The notes beneath the pieces were generated by a model, which searched no databases, had not been told where the DNA came from, and was given only the letters and a program-made list of their open reading frames with translations. From positions 1 to 32,087 of the forward strand of contig NZ_LSJS01000144.1 of NCBI RefSeq assembly GCF_001557325.1: a stretch of DNA of 32,087 nt, read 5' to 3'. Shown one piece after another: positions 14,602-23,055 of this stretch (the first letter of the stretch is position 1; each line of letters begins with the position of its first letter). The position numbers were made by a program, and so were the translations under genes. The DNA is from Erythrobacter donghaensis. GTDB taxonomy: Bacteria; Pseudomonadota; Alphaproteobacteria; Sphingomonadales; Sphingomonadaceae.

Positions 14602-17175
14602 ATGGCGAACCGCATCTCCTTCACCACCGGCACCGCACTTGCGGCCCTTGCCCTCGGCTGCGCCGCGCAGCCCGCCTTCGCGCAGGACGAAAGCGCGTCC
14701 GCCGAGGCCGAGGCGACGGCCGAAGGTGACCCCATCATCGTGACCGGCACCCGCCGCACCGACCGCACCGTCTCCGAGAGCGCGGTGCCGATCGACGTGA
14801 TCGGTTCCGAGGCGCTGCTCAACCAAGGCACGACCGAGACCAACCGGCTGCTCAACAATCTCGTCCCCTCGTTCAATTTCCCGCAGCCCTCGCTGACCGA
14901 CGGCACCGATTCGCTGCGCCCCGCCACCCTGCGCGGCCTTGCGCCCGATCAGGTGCTGGTGCTGGTCAACGGCAAGCGGCGGCATTCCTCGGCGCTGCTC
15001 AACCTCAACGGTTCGGTCGGGCGCGGCTCGACCGGGGTCGACATGAACACCATCCCGCCGCTCGCGATCGAACGGATCGAAGTGCTGCGCGACGGCGCGG
15101 CCTCGCAATATGGCTCGGACGCGATCGCGGGGGTGATCAACATCCAGCTGAGGAAGGGCGAGGGCGGGCGCGCGCAGGTGACCTATGGCAAGTACATCAC
15201 CACCCTCGAGGACGTGGCGCAGGTCCAGAGCGTCGCGCCCACGACGGGTGCGAGCGATGATCCGGTGATCACTTTCACCGGCGAGGACCGCAAGCGCCGC
15301 GACGGCGACACGGTCACCTTCGCCGCGAACTACGGCCTGCCGCTCGGCGACACCGGCTTCGTCAACATCACCGCCGAATACAAGGACCGCGATCCCACCA
15401 ACCGCTCGGGCCCCGACATCCGTCGGCAATACTCGGGTGTTGGCGACGTGCGCGAGACCACCATCAACCGCTACAACCACCGCTTCGGCGACGGCAAGTC
15501 GGAGGACGTCAACCTCTTCGTCAACGCTGGCATTGATGTCGGCGAGAGCTTCGAGCTCTACGCCTTCGGCAGCTATGGCAACCGTCAGGCCAACGGCACC
15601 GGCTTCTATCGCCGCTCGCTCGACGCGCGCAACCGCGACTTCGCCAATGGGGGCGCGCCGTTCTATCCCGACGGCTTCCTGCCGCAGATCGACTCCGACA
15701 TCGAGGACATCGCCGGGGCGCTCGGGATCCGCGGGGAGACCGCGGGCTGGAACCTCGACCTGTCGATCAGCTACGGCAGCAACCGCCTCGATTACGGGGT
15801 GTCGAACAGCTGGAACGCCTCGCTCGGCGGCCTCGTGAGCCCGACCGAGTTCGATGCCGGGGGCCTGCGTTCGGGGCAGACCTCGGTCAATTTCGACGCC
15901 CAGCGCGACATCGATCTGGGGATCGGCGACAGCTCGTTCGCGTTCGGCGGCGAGTGGCGCAACGAGAACTACCGGATCATCCCGGGCGAGGAGGCGAGCT
16001 ACATCGCCGGCCCCTTCACCTTCTCGAACGGCGCTGCGCCGGGCGCGCAGGTGTTCCCGGGCTTCCAGCCTTCGACCGAGGTCGACGCCTCGCGGGACAG
16101 CTTTGCCGCCTATGTCGAACTCGACACCGACCTTTCGGACATGTTCAACGTCCAGATTGCCGGACGTTACGAGCATTATTCGGACTTCGGCGACACGCTG
16201 AACGGCAAGATCGCCGCGCGCTTCGAGCCGGTCGAGGGCCTCGCATTTCGCGGCGCGGCCTCGACCGGCTTCCGTGCCCCCGGTCTGGCGCAGCAATTCT
16301 TCTCGACCACCTCGACCAACAACGTGACCGGCATCGGCCTGGTCGAGATCGGCACCTTCCCCGTCAATTCGCCGATTGCAGTCGCGCTCGGCGCGCAGCC
16401 GCTCGAGCCAGAGGAATCGGTCAACCTCAGCGGCGGCGTGGTGTTCACCATGATCGACGGGCTCAGCCTCACGGTCGACTACTACAACATCGAGATCTCC
16501 GACCGGATCGTGCTGACCGAGAACCTGCAAGGCGCCGACGTGGTCGCGCTGCTCCAGGCGGCGGGTGTGGTCGGCACCTCGGCACGGTTCTTCATCAACG
16601 GCATCGACACCCGCACCGAGGGTCTCGATATCGTCGCGAGCTACCGCTTGCCCGATTTCGGCGCGGGCCGGTTCACGCTGACCGCGGGCTTCAACGTCAA
16701 TGACACCGAGATCACCGACCGGCGGACCTTCTCGGGCTTCAACGCGCAGCGCCTGTTTGCTCGGCCGGAGAGCTTCCGCCTGACCGACGGGCAGCCGTCG
16801 AACAAGCTCAACCTCGGGCTCGACTGGGAGCTGGCGCCCTTCGGCGCGAGCTTGCGTGCCAACCGCTTCGGTTCGGTGTTCCTGCCGATCGGTTCGAACA
16901 ATGACCTGACGATCGCCAAGGGCGCGGCGCCGGGCGACGTGACGCTCTCGCCCAAGTGGGTGGTCGATCTGGAAGCGCGCTACACGCTGCTGGAGCGCAT
17001 CCAGCTCGCCGTGGGGGCGAACAACCTGTTCGACGAATATCCCGACCGCCTGCCCTTCGGCGTGGTCAACGGGTTCAATTTCGGTCAGAATCAATCGTTT
17101 CTGCCCTATTCCTCGCAGTCGCCCTTCGGCTTCAGCGGGCGCTTCCTCTACGGGCGCGTGAGCGTCGAGTTCTGA
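14602..17175 (+). CDS. TonB-dependent outer-membrane receptor
   Basis: This 857-residue protein starts at an ATG with GAGGAA eight bases upstream. It has a signal peptide (ALAALALGCAAQPAFAQ), a TonB-box-like region before EGDPIIVTGTRR, a plug domain (VPIDVIGSEALLNQG, ATLRGLAPDQVLVLVNGKRR, IPPLAIERIEVLRDGAASQYGSDAIAGVINI), and a 22-strand-type barrel with ADRYEHYSDFGD-like turns, FRGAASTGFRAPG, VDYYNIEISDRI, and a C-terminal Phe (RVSVEF) for barrel assembly. Such receptors import ligands through the outer membrane using TonB energy. The ligand cannot be named: no sugar-, siderophore- or vitamin-specific gene is adjacent. The nearby polyamine decarboxylase is separated by a terminator, and the lasso locus lies about 13 kb away, so neither link is supported. 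Confidence 0.93.
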   Translation: MANRISFTTGTALAALALGCAAQPAFAQDESASAEAEATAEGDPIIVTGTRRTDRTVSESAVPIDVIGSEALLNQGTTETNRLLNNLVPSFNFPQPSLTDGTDSLRPATLRGLAPDQVLVLVNGKRRHSSALLNLNGSVGRGSTGVDMNTIPPLAIERIEVLRDGAASQYGSDAIAGVINIQLRKGEGGRAQVTYGKYITTLEDVAQVQSVAPTTGASDDPVITFTGEDRKRRDGDTVTFAANYGLPLGDTGFVNITAEYKDRDPTNRSGPDIRRQYSGVGDVRETTINRYNHRFGDGKSEDVNLFVNAGIDVGESFELYAFGSYGNRQANGTGFYRRSLDARNRDFANGGAPFYPDGFLPQIDSDIEDIAGALGIRGETAGWNLDLSISYGSNRLDYGVSNSWNASLGGLVSPTEFDAGGLRSGQTSVNFDAQRDIDLGIGDSSFAFGGEWRNENYRIIPGEEASYIAGPFTFSNGAAPGAQVFPGFQPSTEVDASRDSFAAYVELDTDLSDMFNVQIAGRYEHYSDFGDTLNGKIAARFEPVEGLAFRGAASTGFRAPGLAQQFFSTTSTNNVTGIGLVEIGTFPVNSPIAVALGAQPLEPEESVNLSGGVVFTMIDGLSLTVDYYNIEISDRIVLTENLQGADVVALLQAAGVVGTSARFFINGIDTRTEGLDIVASYRLPDFGAGRFTLTAGFNVNDTEITDRRTFSGFNAQRLFARPESFRLTDGQPSNKLNLGLDWELAPFGASLRANRFGSVFLPIGSNNDLTIAKGAAPGDVTLSPKWVVDLEARYTLLERIQLAVGANNLFDEYPDRLPFGVVNGFNFGQNQSFLPYSSQSPFGFSGRFLYGRVSVEF

Positions 17176-17183
17176 GGCGGCAG

Positions 17184-17218
17184 GGCGCGGCGGGGAGGCG
17201 CGTGCCTCTCGCCGCGCC
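17184..17218. terminator. Hairpin between convergent TonB receptor and stress-protein genes
   Basis: The 52-base gap between two convergent stop codons holds a long GC-rich inverted repeat, GGCGCGGCGGGGAGGC then GCCTCTCGCCGCGCC, with a GCGT-like loop and one bulge or mismatch. Being symmetrical, it could end transcription in both directions. No clear T run follows on either strand, so it may stall RNA polymerase or protect mRNA ends instead. Confidence 0.5.
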
Positions 17219-17227
17219 GATCCGACC

Positions 17228-17746
17228 CTAAAGCCGCACCTCGGCAACCTTGTCCTTGTAGTCCTTCTTCGGATCGATCCCGATCAGCATCTTGATCCCC
17301 GCGACCAGCGAGGAGGCGTCGATCCAGATCTCGGCTTCTTCGGGATCGAGGCGGACGAGGGCGATCTTGGGATCGTCCTTGCCCTCGTACCAGGCCGCGA
17401 CGAAGGGGTTCCAGAGCCGGTCGATGGTTGCCCGGTCGCGGGTGGTCGAGAAGGTGCCGTGCAGCGTTGCCCAGACGTCGTGGCCCTTGGAGGCGAAATG
17501 CGCCATCGCGCGCGGCTCGCCATCGCCAAGCTCGGCTTGCTGGATCATCCGGTAGAGGTTGTTGTCGGTGGCGGTGAAGAACCACAGGGGGCCGTGGTAC
17601 TCGCCGTCGTCGTAGAGGTTGTCATCGAGCTGCGCGGTCATCGGACGGGCGTGGCCGTCCTCGCCCTCGGCCAGGCCGAGGAACATCGTCATGTCGCTTT
17701 TGAGCGCCTTCCAGAATTTCGAACGGATCTCCGCGTCGGTCGCCAT
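17228..17746 (-). CDS. Pyridoxamine 5'-phosphate oxidase-like / general stress FMN-binding protein
   Basis: A 172-residue protein of the FMN-binding split-barrel family (general stress protein 26 type). Features are HARPMTAQLDD, GPLWFFTATDNNLYRMI, AMAHFASKGHDVWATLHGTFSTTRDRATIDRLWNPFVAAWYEGKDDP, and EAEIWIDASSLVAGIKM. These small proteins bind flavin or F420-like cofactors, and many are linked to stress; true PdxH activity is not expected because its substrate motifs are missing. The ATG at 17746 has AAGGAGACAGGC just upstream. It lies 56 bases after the thiolase gene on the same strand and may share its transcript. Confidence 0.85.
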   Translation of the reverse strand: MATDAEIRSKFWKALKSDMTMFLGLAEGEDGHARPMTAQLDDNLYDDGEYHGPLWFFTATDNNLYRMIQQAELGDGEPRAMAHFASKGHDVWATLHGTFSTTRDRATIDRLWNPFVAAWYEGKDDPKIALVRLDPEEAEIWIDASSLVAGIKMLIGIDPKKDYKDKVAEVRL

Positions 17747-17802
17747 GCCTGTCTCCTTCGATGGGGACAGGCGCTAGCGCCGGCGCGGGAAAAAAGTTCC
17801 GC

Positions 17803-18984
17803 CTAGAAGACCTCGAACAGACCGGCCGCACCCTGGCCGCCGCCGATGCACATCGTGACGACGACATACTTCGCCCCGCGGCGCTTGCCTTCGATCAGCG
17901 CGTGGCCGGTGCAGCGCGCCCCGGTCATGCCGTAGGGGTGGCCGATCGAGATCGAGCCGCCGGAGACGTTGAGGATGTCGTTGGGGATGCCGAGCTGGTC
18001 GCGGCAGTAGAGCACCTGCACCGCGAAGGCCTCGTTCAGTTCCCACAGCCCGATGTCGTCCATCTTGAGACCGGTTGCCTTGAGCAGCTTGGGGATCGCG
18101 AAGACCGGCCCGATGCCCATCTCGTCGGGCTCGGTGCCCGCGACCGCCATGCCGACATAGCGGCCGAGCGGCTGGAGCCCGCGCTGTTCGGCAATCTTGG
18201 CTTCCATCAGCACCGCGGCCGAGGAGCCGTCCGAGAGCTGCGAGGCGTTGCCCGCGGTGATGTTCATCCCCGGGCCCATCACCGGCTGGAGGCTCTGGAG
18301 GCCTTCGAGGGTGGTCTCGGGACGGTTGCCTTCGTCCTTCGAGAGGGTGATTTCCTTCTGCGAGACTTCCTTGGTCTCCTTGTCGACCACGTTCATGGTG
18401 ACGGTGACCGGGACGATCTCGGCATCCAGACGGCCCTCGGCCTGGGCGGCCGCGGTGCGCTGCTGCGATTGCAGGGCGTATTCGTCCTGCGCCTCGCGGC
18501 TGATGTTGTAGCGCTTGGCGACGGTCTCGGCGGTGCCGAGCATCGGCATGTAGACATCCTTGTGCATCGCGATCAGCGAGCGGTCGGGCGAGACGCGCAT
18601 CTCGGGGGTCTGCACCAGCGAGATGGAATCCTGACCGCCGCCGACGACGATGTCCATGTTGTCGACGATGATCTGCTTGGCGGCGGTCGCAATCGCCATC
18701 AAGCCCGAGGAGCACTGGCGGTCGATCGTCTGGCCGGCGACAGTGACCGGGCAGCCGGCGCGCAGCGCGACCTGGCGGGCGATATTGCCGGCCTGGGTGC
18801 CCTGGGTGAGAACCGCGCCCCACACCACATCGTCGATCTCGCCCGCCTCGATCCCGGCGCGTTCGATCGCCGGGGCGAGGCTGAGCGCGCCGAGCGTCGG
18901 CCCGGGAGTGGCGTTGAAGGCGCCCTTGTAGGCGCGGCCGATGGGGGTGCGGGCAGTGGAAACGATAACGGCGTCACGTGCCAT
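17803..18984 (-). CDS. Acetyl-CoA C-acyltransferase (thiolase)
   Basis: A 393-residue thiolase that cleaves 3-oxoacyl-CoA with CoA, or runs the reverse condensation. The nucleophile Cys91 lies in [23 protein letters not shown] follows, the catalytic His is in [13 protein letters not shown], and the second Cys in CIGGGQG near the end. The sequence opens [16 protein letters not shown], normal for the family. The frame continues upstream to 19428, but that stretch overlaps the neighbouring gene in another frame, so the ATG at 18984 with AAGGATACCCCC upstream is used. Its neighbours on the same strand, a MaoC hydratase and a CMD-like protein, point to fatty-acid or related acyl-CoA breakdown. The chain length handled cannot be read from sequence. 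Confidence 0.93.
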   Translation of the reverse strand: MARDAVIVSTARTPIGRAYKGAFNATPGPTLGALSLAPAIERAGIEAGEIDDVVWGAVLTQGTQAGNIARQVALRAGCPVTVAGQTIDRQCSSGLMAIATAAKQIIVDNMDIVVGGGQDSISLVQTPEMRVSPDRSLIAMHKDVYMPMLGTAETVAKRYNISREAQDEYALQSQQRTAAAQAEGRLDAEIVPVTVTMNVVDKETKEVSQKEITLSKDEGNRPETTLEGLQSLQPVMGPGMNITAGNASQLSDGSSAAVLMEAKIAEQRGLQPLGRYVGMAVAGTEPDEMGIGPVFAIPKLLKATGLKMDDIGLWELNEAFAVQVLYCRDQLGIPNDILNVSGGSISIGHPYGMTGARCTGHALIEGKRRGAKYVVVTMCIGGGQGAAGLFEVF

Positions 18985-19010
18985 GATGGGGGTATCCTTC
19001 TTGAAAGAGG

Positions 19011-19559
19011 TCAGTCGGGGAACCGTGCCGCCCCGTCTTCGAGCGGCAGGTCGAGCGCGCCGCAGATCAGCGACACGCCGTGATAGAAGGCGACAAGCTG
19101 GACCAATTCGAGCACTTCCTCTTCCGAGAAGTGCTCCCGAAGGTCGTGCCATTGCGTGTCGGAGAGGCGCTTGTGGTCGAGCAGCGCGTCGACGCCGGCG
19201 ATCAGCGCCGCCTCGCGTTTGGTCCACACCGGATCGGCTGCATCGCCGTGCACCAGCGCGCGCTGCTGCGCCTCGTCGATCCCGGCCTTTTCCGCAAAGC
19301 CGCGGATGTGGACGCCGTATTCGTACTCGCAGCCGCAGCGCGCCGTGGTCCGGTCGATCACCAGCTCGCGATCGCGCAAGGGCAGCGGCCCGCGGTCGAG
19401 CAACGAGCCTGCGGTGAACTTGCCCCACGCACGCTCGTGCTTCGCCAGCGTGGTGAACAGCTTCAGCGGCGGCGCACCGCGCATCAGCACGGCCATCGCC
19501 CGGGCAAAAGGCTCGGGGTAGGGCTCGGCGAGAGGTTCGATGCGCACCACTGAGCTCAC
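19011..19559 (-). CDS. Carboxymuconolactone decarboxylase-like / AhpD-fold protein
   Basis: This 182-residue alpha-helical protein has the CMD/AhpD-type core: [26 protein letters not shown], where the [10 protein letters not shown] segment is the usual active-site-like helix, then [26 protein letters not shown]. It contains CGC rather than the CxxC of AhpD reductases, so peroxidase-linked disulfide chemistry is doubtful. The GTG start at 19559 overlaps the stop of the upstream MaoC gene as GTGA (four bases), a normal coupling arrangement; GTG codons at 19550 and 19547 are alternatives. It lies between the MaoC and thiolase genes, suggesting a role tied to acyl-CoA metabolism, but the reaction is unknown. 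Confidence 0.82.
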   Translation of the reverse strand: MSSVVRIEPLAEPYPEPFARAMAVLMRGAPPLKLFTTLAKHERAWGKFTAGSLLDRGPLPLRDRELVIDRTTARCGCEYEYGVHIRGFAEKAGIDEAQQRALVHGDAADPVWTKREAALIAGVDALLDHKRLSDTQWHDLREHFSEEEVLELVQLVAFYHGVSLICGALDLPLEDGAARFPD

Positions 19560-20005
19560 ACGAAGTATTGCGTGATCCACTCGCAGATCAGGGCGGGCTT
19601 TTCCTCGCCTTCGATCTCGATCGTGATCTCGCAGGTCTGCTGCCATTGGCCGGGGCGCTTCTCGACCATTTCGACGAGCTTCCAGTGGCCGCGGATGCGC
19701 TTGCCGGCGCGCACGGGGGCGATGAAGCGGGTCTTGTTGCCGCCGTAGTTGACGCCCATCTTCACGCCATCGACGCGCGGGGCGCCGCCCTGGGCGCCGA
19801 GATAGGGGATCATCGAGAGCGTCAGGAAGCCGTGCGCGATGGTGCCGCCGAAGGGCGTCATCTTGGCCATCTCTTCGTTGACGTGGATGAACTGGTGGTC
19901 ACCGGTCGCCTCGGCGAACTGGTTGATGCGTTCCTGGCTCATCTCGGCCCATTCGCTGGTGCCGATCACTTCGCCGACTTTGGCGGCCAAATCCTGCGCG
20001 TTCAT
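19556..20005 (-). CDS. MaoC/NodN-family (R)-enoyl-CoA hydratase-like protein
   Basis: A 149-residue single hot-dog protein. The hydratase motif is visible: [18 protein letters not shown] with Asp36 and His41 as the expected catalytic pair, then [18 protein letters not shown], both hallmarks of NodN/MaoC proteins that hydrate 2-enoyl-CoA to (R)-3-hydroxyacyl-CoA. The C-terminal strand region includes [18 protein letters not shown]. It begins the MaoC-CMD-thiolase run; AGGAGGAGCCC lies just before the ATG at 20005. Together with thiolase it may serve beta-oxidation or an (R)-specific side path; the natural acyl group is unknown. Confidence 0.9.
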   Translation of the reverse strand: MNAQDLAAKVGEVIGTSEWAEMSQERINQFAEATGDHQFIHVNEEMAKMTPFGGTIAHGFLTLSMIPYLGAQGGAPRVDGVKMGVNYGGNKTRFIAPVRAGKRIRGHWKLVEMVEKRPGQWQQTCEITIEIEGEEKPALICEWITQYFV

Positions 20006-20059
20006 CAGGGCTCCTCCTCTTGTCCGCGAAGCCGCCCGATCCGTGGCCGACTTCGCTGT

Positions 20060-20082
20060 TTGCGCCGGGCTACATGGCGCAA
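20060..20082. promoter_or_regulatory. Inverted repeat upstream of the MaoC operon
   Basis: TTGCGCC (20060-20066) and GGCGCAA (20076-20082) are perfect 7-bp arms around nine bases. The repeat lies 55-77 bases upstream of the MaoC start, in the 103-base gap after the ligase stop (both genes read minus). It may be an operator for the acyl-CoA genes or a hairpin ending the ligase transcript; no T run follows. Confidence 0.4.
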
Positions 20083-20108
20083 CACAAGAGGGAGCGCAAC
20101 GTCCCGTT

Positions 20109-21491
20109 CTATGCCGCTACGGCACCGCGCATCTGGCCTGCGACTGCGGCCTTCCTCGCAGCGCTGCGCTCGAGCAGATCGCGCGCCGACTCGATCCGGC
20201 GGCAATAGGTGTCGAGGCCGATCTGGAGGCCCACGAGCATCAGCATCACCGGCTGATAGGCGATCCCCTGGAACAGCGCGCCCACGAGATAGATCACCGC
20301 CCCCATCTGGAGCGCGGCGGCGAGCGGGGCGATCCAGCGGGTGGCCTCGTCCTCGGCGGTCTTCCAGCGGCGCTGGATGCGCTCCATCTGCCACAGGCCG
20401 AGCGCGTGCAGCAGCAGCCACATGCCGAGCCCCGGCCAGCCCTGTTCGCCGAGCATCTCGAACACCGAGGAATGGTAGGCGCGCGCCTTGTCCTCGACCT
20501 CCTGATAGGTGACCGTCGTGGTGTTCCCTTCGGTCTTCTTGACCGGCATTGTGTAGGTGAACCTGTTCGAGCGATAGGCATCGAACCCGCCGCCCAGCGG
20601 CTTGGTCTGGACGTAGTCGAGCGTCCAGTTCCACACCGCGACACGGGTCGAGGCGCTCTCGTCGCCGCCGGGCTCGGCTATGGTCGCCATGCGGTCGTAA
20701 TAGGATTGCGGCAGGAAGGGGAGGGCAGCCAGGCCGAGGACGCCGGCCCCGGCGATGAACAGGATACGCCGCTTGGAATAGCGCAGCAGCAGCACTGCCA
20801 GCGCGGCGATGCACAAGAGGCCCGTGCGCGCCTCGGTGCCGATCGGCACCAGCAGCGCGGCAAAGGTCAACGCGGCGGCGAAGGCGGTCACCGTCCAGTG
20901 GCGCGGGAAGATCGTGCCGTGGCGCACGAACCACCAGACCAGCGGGATCAGCCCGATCGCCACCGTCGCGAGGGTCGAGCTCTCGTAGATGCCCGAGTTG
21001 TCGTCGACGAAGAAGTTCAATTCGCCATAGCCGCCCCCGCCGGTCACCACCTTGAGGCCGGTGGCGATCACGATCATCGCCACGCTCAGCACCAGCGCGA
21101 GCGCCAGTCCTTCGATCCGCGCGCGGGTGGTGAGGGTGAGGGGGAGGAAGATCGCGAACAGCAGCGCCTTCCACACCCAGTCCCACTTGGTCAGCGCCTC
21201 CTCGGGGAAATCGGCATTGCCGGTGGTCCACCAGCAATAGACGAGCAGCCCCAGCATCAGCCCCTGCCGCAAGGTGAAGCGCGCACCCTCCTTGCGATCG
21301 AGCGCGAGCCACCCGCCGAAGGCCGCTGCAAAGGCGATCAGCGACAGGGGCAGGGTGGTGATGATCGAGTAGCCGATGCGCTGGGGCGCAAGGATGTCGA
21401 TGTAGACATAGAGCAGCACCCACAGGAACGGGCGCTTGAGACCGAGCAGCAGGACATAGGCGATGAAGACGAGGAAGAAGAGGTCCTTCAC
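20109..21491 (-). CDS. Putative O-glycosylation ligase, exosortase A system-associated
   Basis: A 460-residue polytopic membrane protein, roughly ten to twelve membrane segments, of the O-antigen ligase/Wzy type. It follows the exosortase-A-associated group closely: MKDLFFLVFIAYVLLLGLKRPFLWVLLYVYIDILAPQ-like opening (seen here in shorter pieces such as PFLWVLLYVYIDILAPQ), TKWDWVWKALLFAIFLPL, TEARTGLLC, and the periplasmic-loop motif AYHSSVFEMLGEQGWPGL. It would transfer or polymerise a glycan on the periplasmic side. The small upstream gene overlaps its ATG by four bases. No exosortase or PEP-CTERM protein is in the window, so the rest of that locus may lie elsewhere. Confidence 0.87.
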   Translation of the reverse strand: MKDLFFLVFIAYVLLLGLKRPFLWVLLYVYIDILAPQRIGYSIITTLPLSLIAFAAAFGGWLALDRKEGARFTLRQGLMLGLLVYCWWTTGNADFPEEALTKWDWVWKALLFAIFLPLTLTTRARIEGLALALVLSVAMIVIATGLKVVTGGGGYGELNFFVDDNSGIYESSTLATVAIGLIPLVWWFVRHGTIFPRHWTVTAFAAALTFAALLVPIGTEARTGLLCIAALAVLLLRYSKRRILFIAGAGVLGLAALPFLPQSYYDRMATIAEPGGDESASTRVAVWNWTLDYVQTKPLGGGFDAYRSNRFTYTMPVKKTEGNTTTVTYQEVEDKARAYHSSVFEMLGEQGWPGLGMWLLLHALGLWQMERIQRRWKTAEDEATRWIAPLAAALQMGAVIYLVGALFQGIAYQPVMLMLVGLQIGLDTYCRRIESARDLLERSAARKAAVAGQMRGAVAA

Positions 21492-21703
21492 GCCTCCTCC
21501 TCCCCGGCGTCCGCCCCGTGCTCGCCGCGCGCGCGGCGCGCCGCGTTGCGGCCCGAGGCACTGGCGGCCTTGCGGTTGTCGGCGGTCTCGGACGTGATCT
21601 CACCCAGCAGCGGGTCGACATCGAGCCCCTCGCGCAGCACCAGCCGCATCAGCGCGACCGCGAGCAGGCCGTGGCCGAGCGCAAGGGCGAAGGTGTCGAT
21701 CAT
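21488..21703 (-). CDS. Small membrane protein upstream of the ligase
   Basis: A 71-residue protein starting MIDTFALALGHGLLAVALMRLVLREGLD in effect (first 20: MIDTFALALGHGLLAVALMR), so one N-terminal membrane helix is likely, followed by an acidic segment (DVDPLLGEITSE) and an Arg/Ala/Gly-rich, charged tail. It overlaps the ligase start by four bases (21488-21491), which argues that it is real and coupled. I do not recognise a family. It may help fold or place the ligase, by context only. Confidence 0.6.
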   Translation of the reverse strand: MIDTFALALGHGLLAVALMRLVLREGLDVDPLLGEITSETADNRKAASASGRNAARRARGEHGADAGEEEA

Positions 21704-21794
21704 CGGTCGGCCAGGTTCCGCGGACGAAGCATGGCAGAGCCTTACTCCGCGCCAGTTGACGCCGCGTTAAGCACGCGCGCGCTAGAGCACGGCG

Positions 21795-23048
21795 ATGATC
21801 CGCGTCCTCCACGTTCTCGACCACTCCCTGCCGCTCCACAGCGGCTACACCTTCCGCACGCGCGCGATCCTGAAGGCGCAGGAAGGCCATGGACTCGAGG
21901 TGCGCGGGATCACCGGGCAGCGGCACAATCTCGAGGCGGTTGTCACGGGCACTTGCGAGGAGGCCGACGGGCTGACCTTCCACCGCACCCCGGGCACCCC
22001 CTCCGGCCCTCCGGCCCTGCGCGAACTGGGCGAGATCGGGGCGCTGACCGCCGCGATTCTCAAGCTCGCCGACCAATGGCGGCCCGACCTCATCCACGCC
22101 CACAGCCCGGCCCTGTGCGGCGCGGCCGCCGAGCGCGCGGCGCGGGCGCTGGGCGTGCCCTTCGTCTACGAGATCCGCGCCTTCTGGGAGGATGCCGCGG
22201 TCGGCAACCTCTCGGGCACGGAAGGCAATGTCAAATACCGGCTGACCCGCACGCTCGAGACCCGCGTGGCGCGCGCGGCGGACGCGCTGTTCACGATCTG
22301 CGAGGGATTGAAGGGCGATCTGGCCGCGCGCGGCATTCCTTCAGAGCGCATCAACGTCATGCCCAACGGTGTCGACCTCGACCTGTTCGGCGATCCGCCG
22401 CCGCGCGACGAGAGCCTCGCGGGCGAACTCGGCATTGCTCCGGGGGCGCCGGTGATCGGCTATGTCGGAAGCTTCTATGCCTATGAGGGGGTCGACGATC
22501 TGATCGCCGCGATGCCGCTGCTGCGGCAGTCGCATCCCGCATCCCGGCTGCTGCTGGTGGGCGCCGGGCCGATGGAGGCAAGCTGGCGCGCCGCTGCCGC
22601 CGCTCTGCCCGATCCGCAGGCCGTGATCTTCACCGGCCGCGTGCCGCACACCGAGGTCGAGCGCTACTATTCGCTGGTCGATGTGCTCGCATATCCGAGG
22701 AAGGCCCAGCGCCTTACCGATCTGGTCACGCCGTTGAAGCCGCTCGAGGCGATGGCCCAGCGCCGCCTTGTTGCCGCCTCGAGCGTGGGGGGGCACCGCG
22801 AGCTGATCGCGGAAGGGGTCACGGGCACGCTGTTCGCCCCCGACGATCCCGCCGCCTGCGCGGGCGCGCTCGCGCACCTGCTCGAAAACCGCGCCGCGTG
22901 GGACGCGATGAAAGCGCGCGCGCTCGATCATGTGCGCACCCGTCACGACTGGGCCACGAATGCGCGGCGTTATCTCTCTGTTTACCATCTCTTGATAGCC
23001 CAAGGTGACAAAGACGGCGCGCCGCGCGCTGTCGCACGAACAGGGTAG
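21795..23048 (+). CDS. GT4-type glycosyltransferase, exosortase A-associated (TIGR04063-like)
   Basis: A 417-residue GT-B fold glycosyltransferase. The N-terminal half opens MIRVLHVLDHSLPLHSGYTF, then RPDLIHAHSPALCG and VPFVYEIRAFWEDAAVG, a pattern typical of the glycosyltransferase group found with exosortase A loci. The C-terminal half has INVMPNGVDLDLF, IGYVGSFYAYEGVDDLI, LLLVGAGP and the nucleotide-sugar segment PLKPLEAMAQRRLVAASSVGGH, with Glu in the E-x7-E-like region. It acts in the cytoplasm on a lipid-linked glycan. It is divergent from the ligase pair (91 bases between the starts), so the two may share control. The sugar donor is unknown. Confidence 0.88.
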   Translation: MIRVLHVLDHSLPLHSGYTFRTRAILKAQEGHGLEVRGITGQRHNLEAVVTGTCEEADGLTFHRTPGTPSGPPALRELGEIGALTAAILKLADQWRPDLIHAHSPALCGAAAERAARALGVPFVYEIRAFWEDAAVGNLSGTEGNVKYRLTRTLETRVARAADALFTICEGLKGDLAARGIPSERINVMPNGVDLDLFGDPPPRDESLAGELGIAPGAPVIGYVGSFYAYEGVDDLIAAMPLLRQSHPASRLLLVGAGPMEASWRAAAAALPDPQAVIFTGRVPHTEVERYYSLVDVLAYPRKAQRLTDLVTPLKPLEAMAQRRLVAASSVGGHRELIAEGVTGTLFAPDDPAACAGALAHLLENRAAWDAMKARALDHVRTRHDWATNARRYLSVYHLLIAQGDKDGAPRAVARTG

Positions 23049-23055
23049 TCGTCGC

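Noticed and set aside
14602..17175. TonB receptor as importer of the lasso peptide
   Set aside because: Proteobacterial lasso loci often include such a receptor with an isopeptidase, but this gene is about 13 kb away with unrelated genes between and no isopeptidase beside it.
14572..17247. An 891-codon open frame on the minus strand opposite the TonB receptor
   Set aside because: Same GC artefact; no ribosome-binding site, no domain-like sequence, and the plus-strand receptor is complete.
18985..19428. N-terminal extension of the thiolase
   Set aside because: The extension overlaps the CMD-like gene in another frame, and the thiolase family begins at [13 protein letters not shown].
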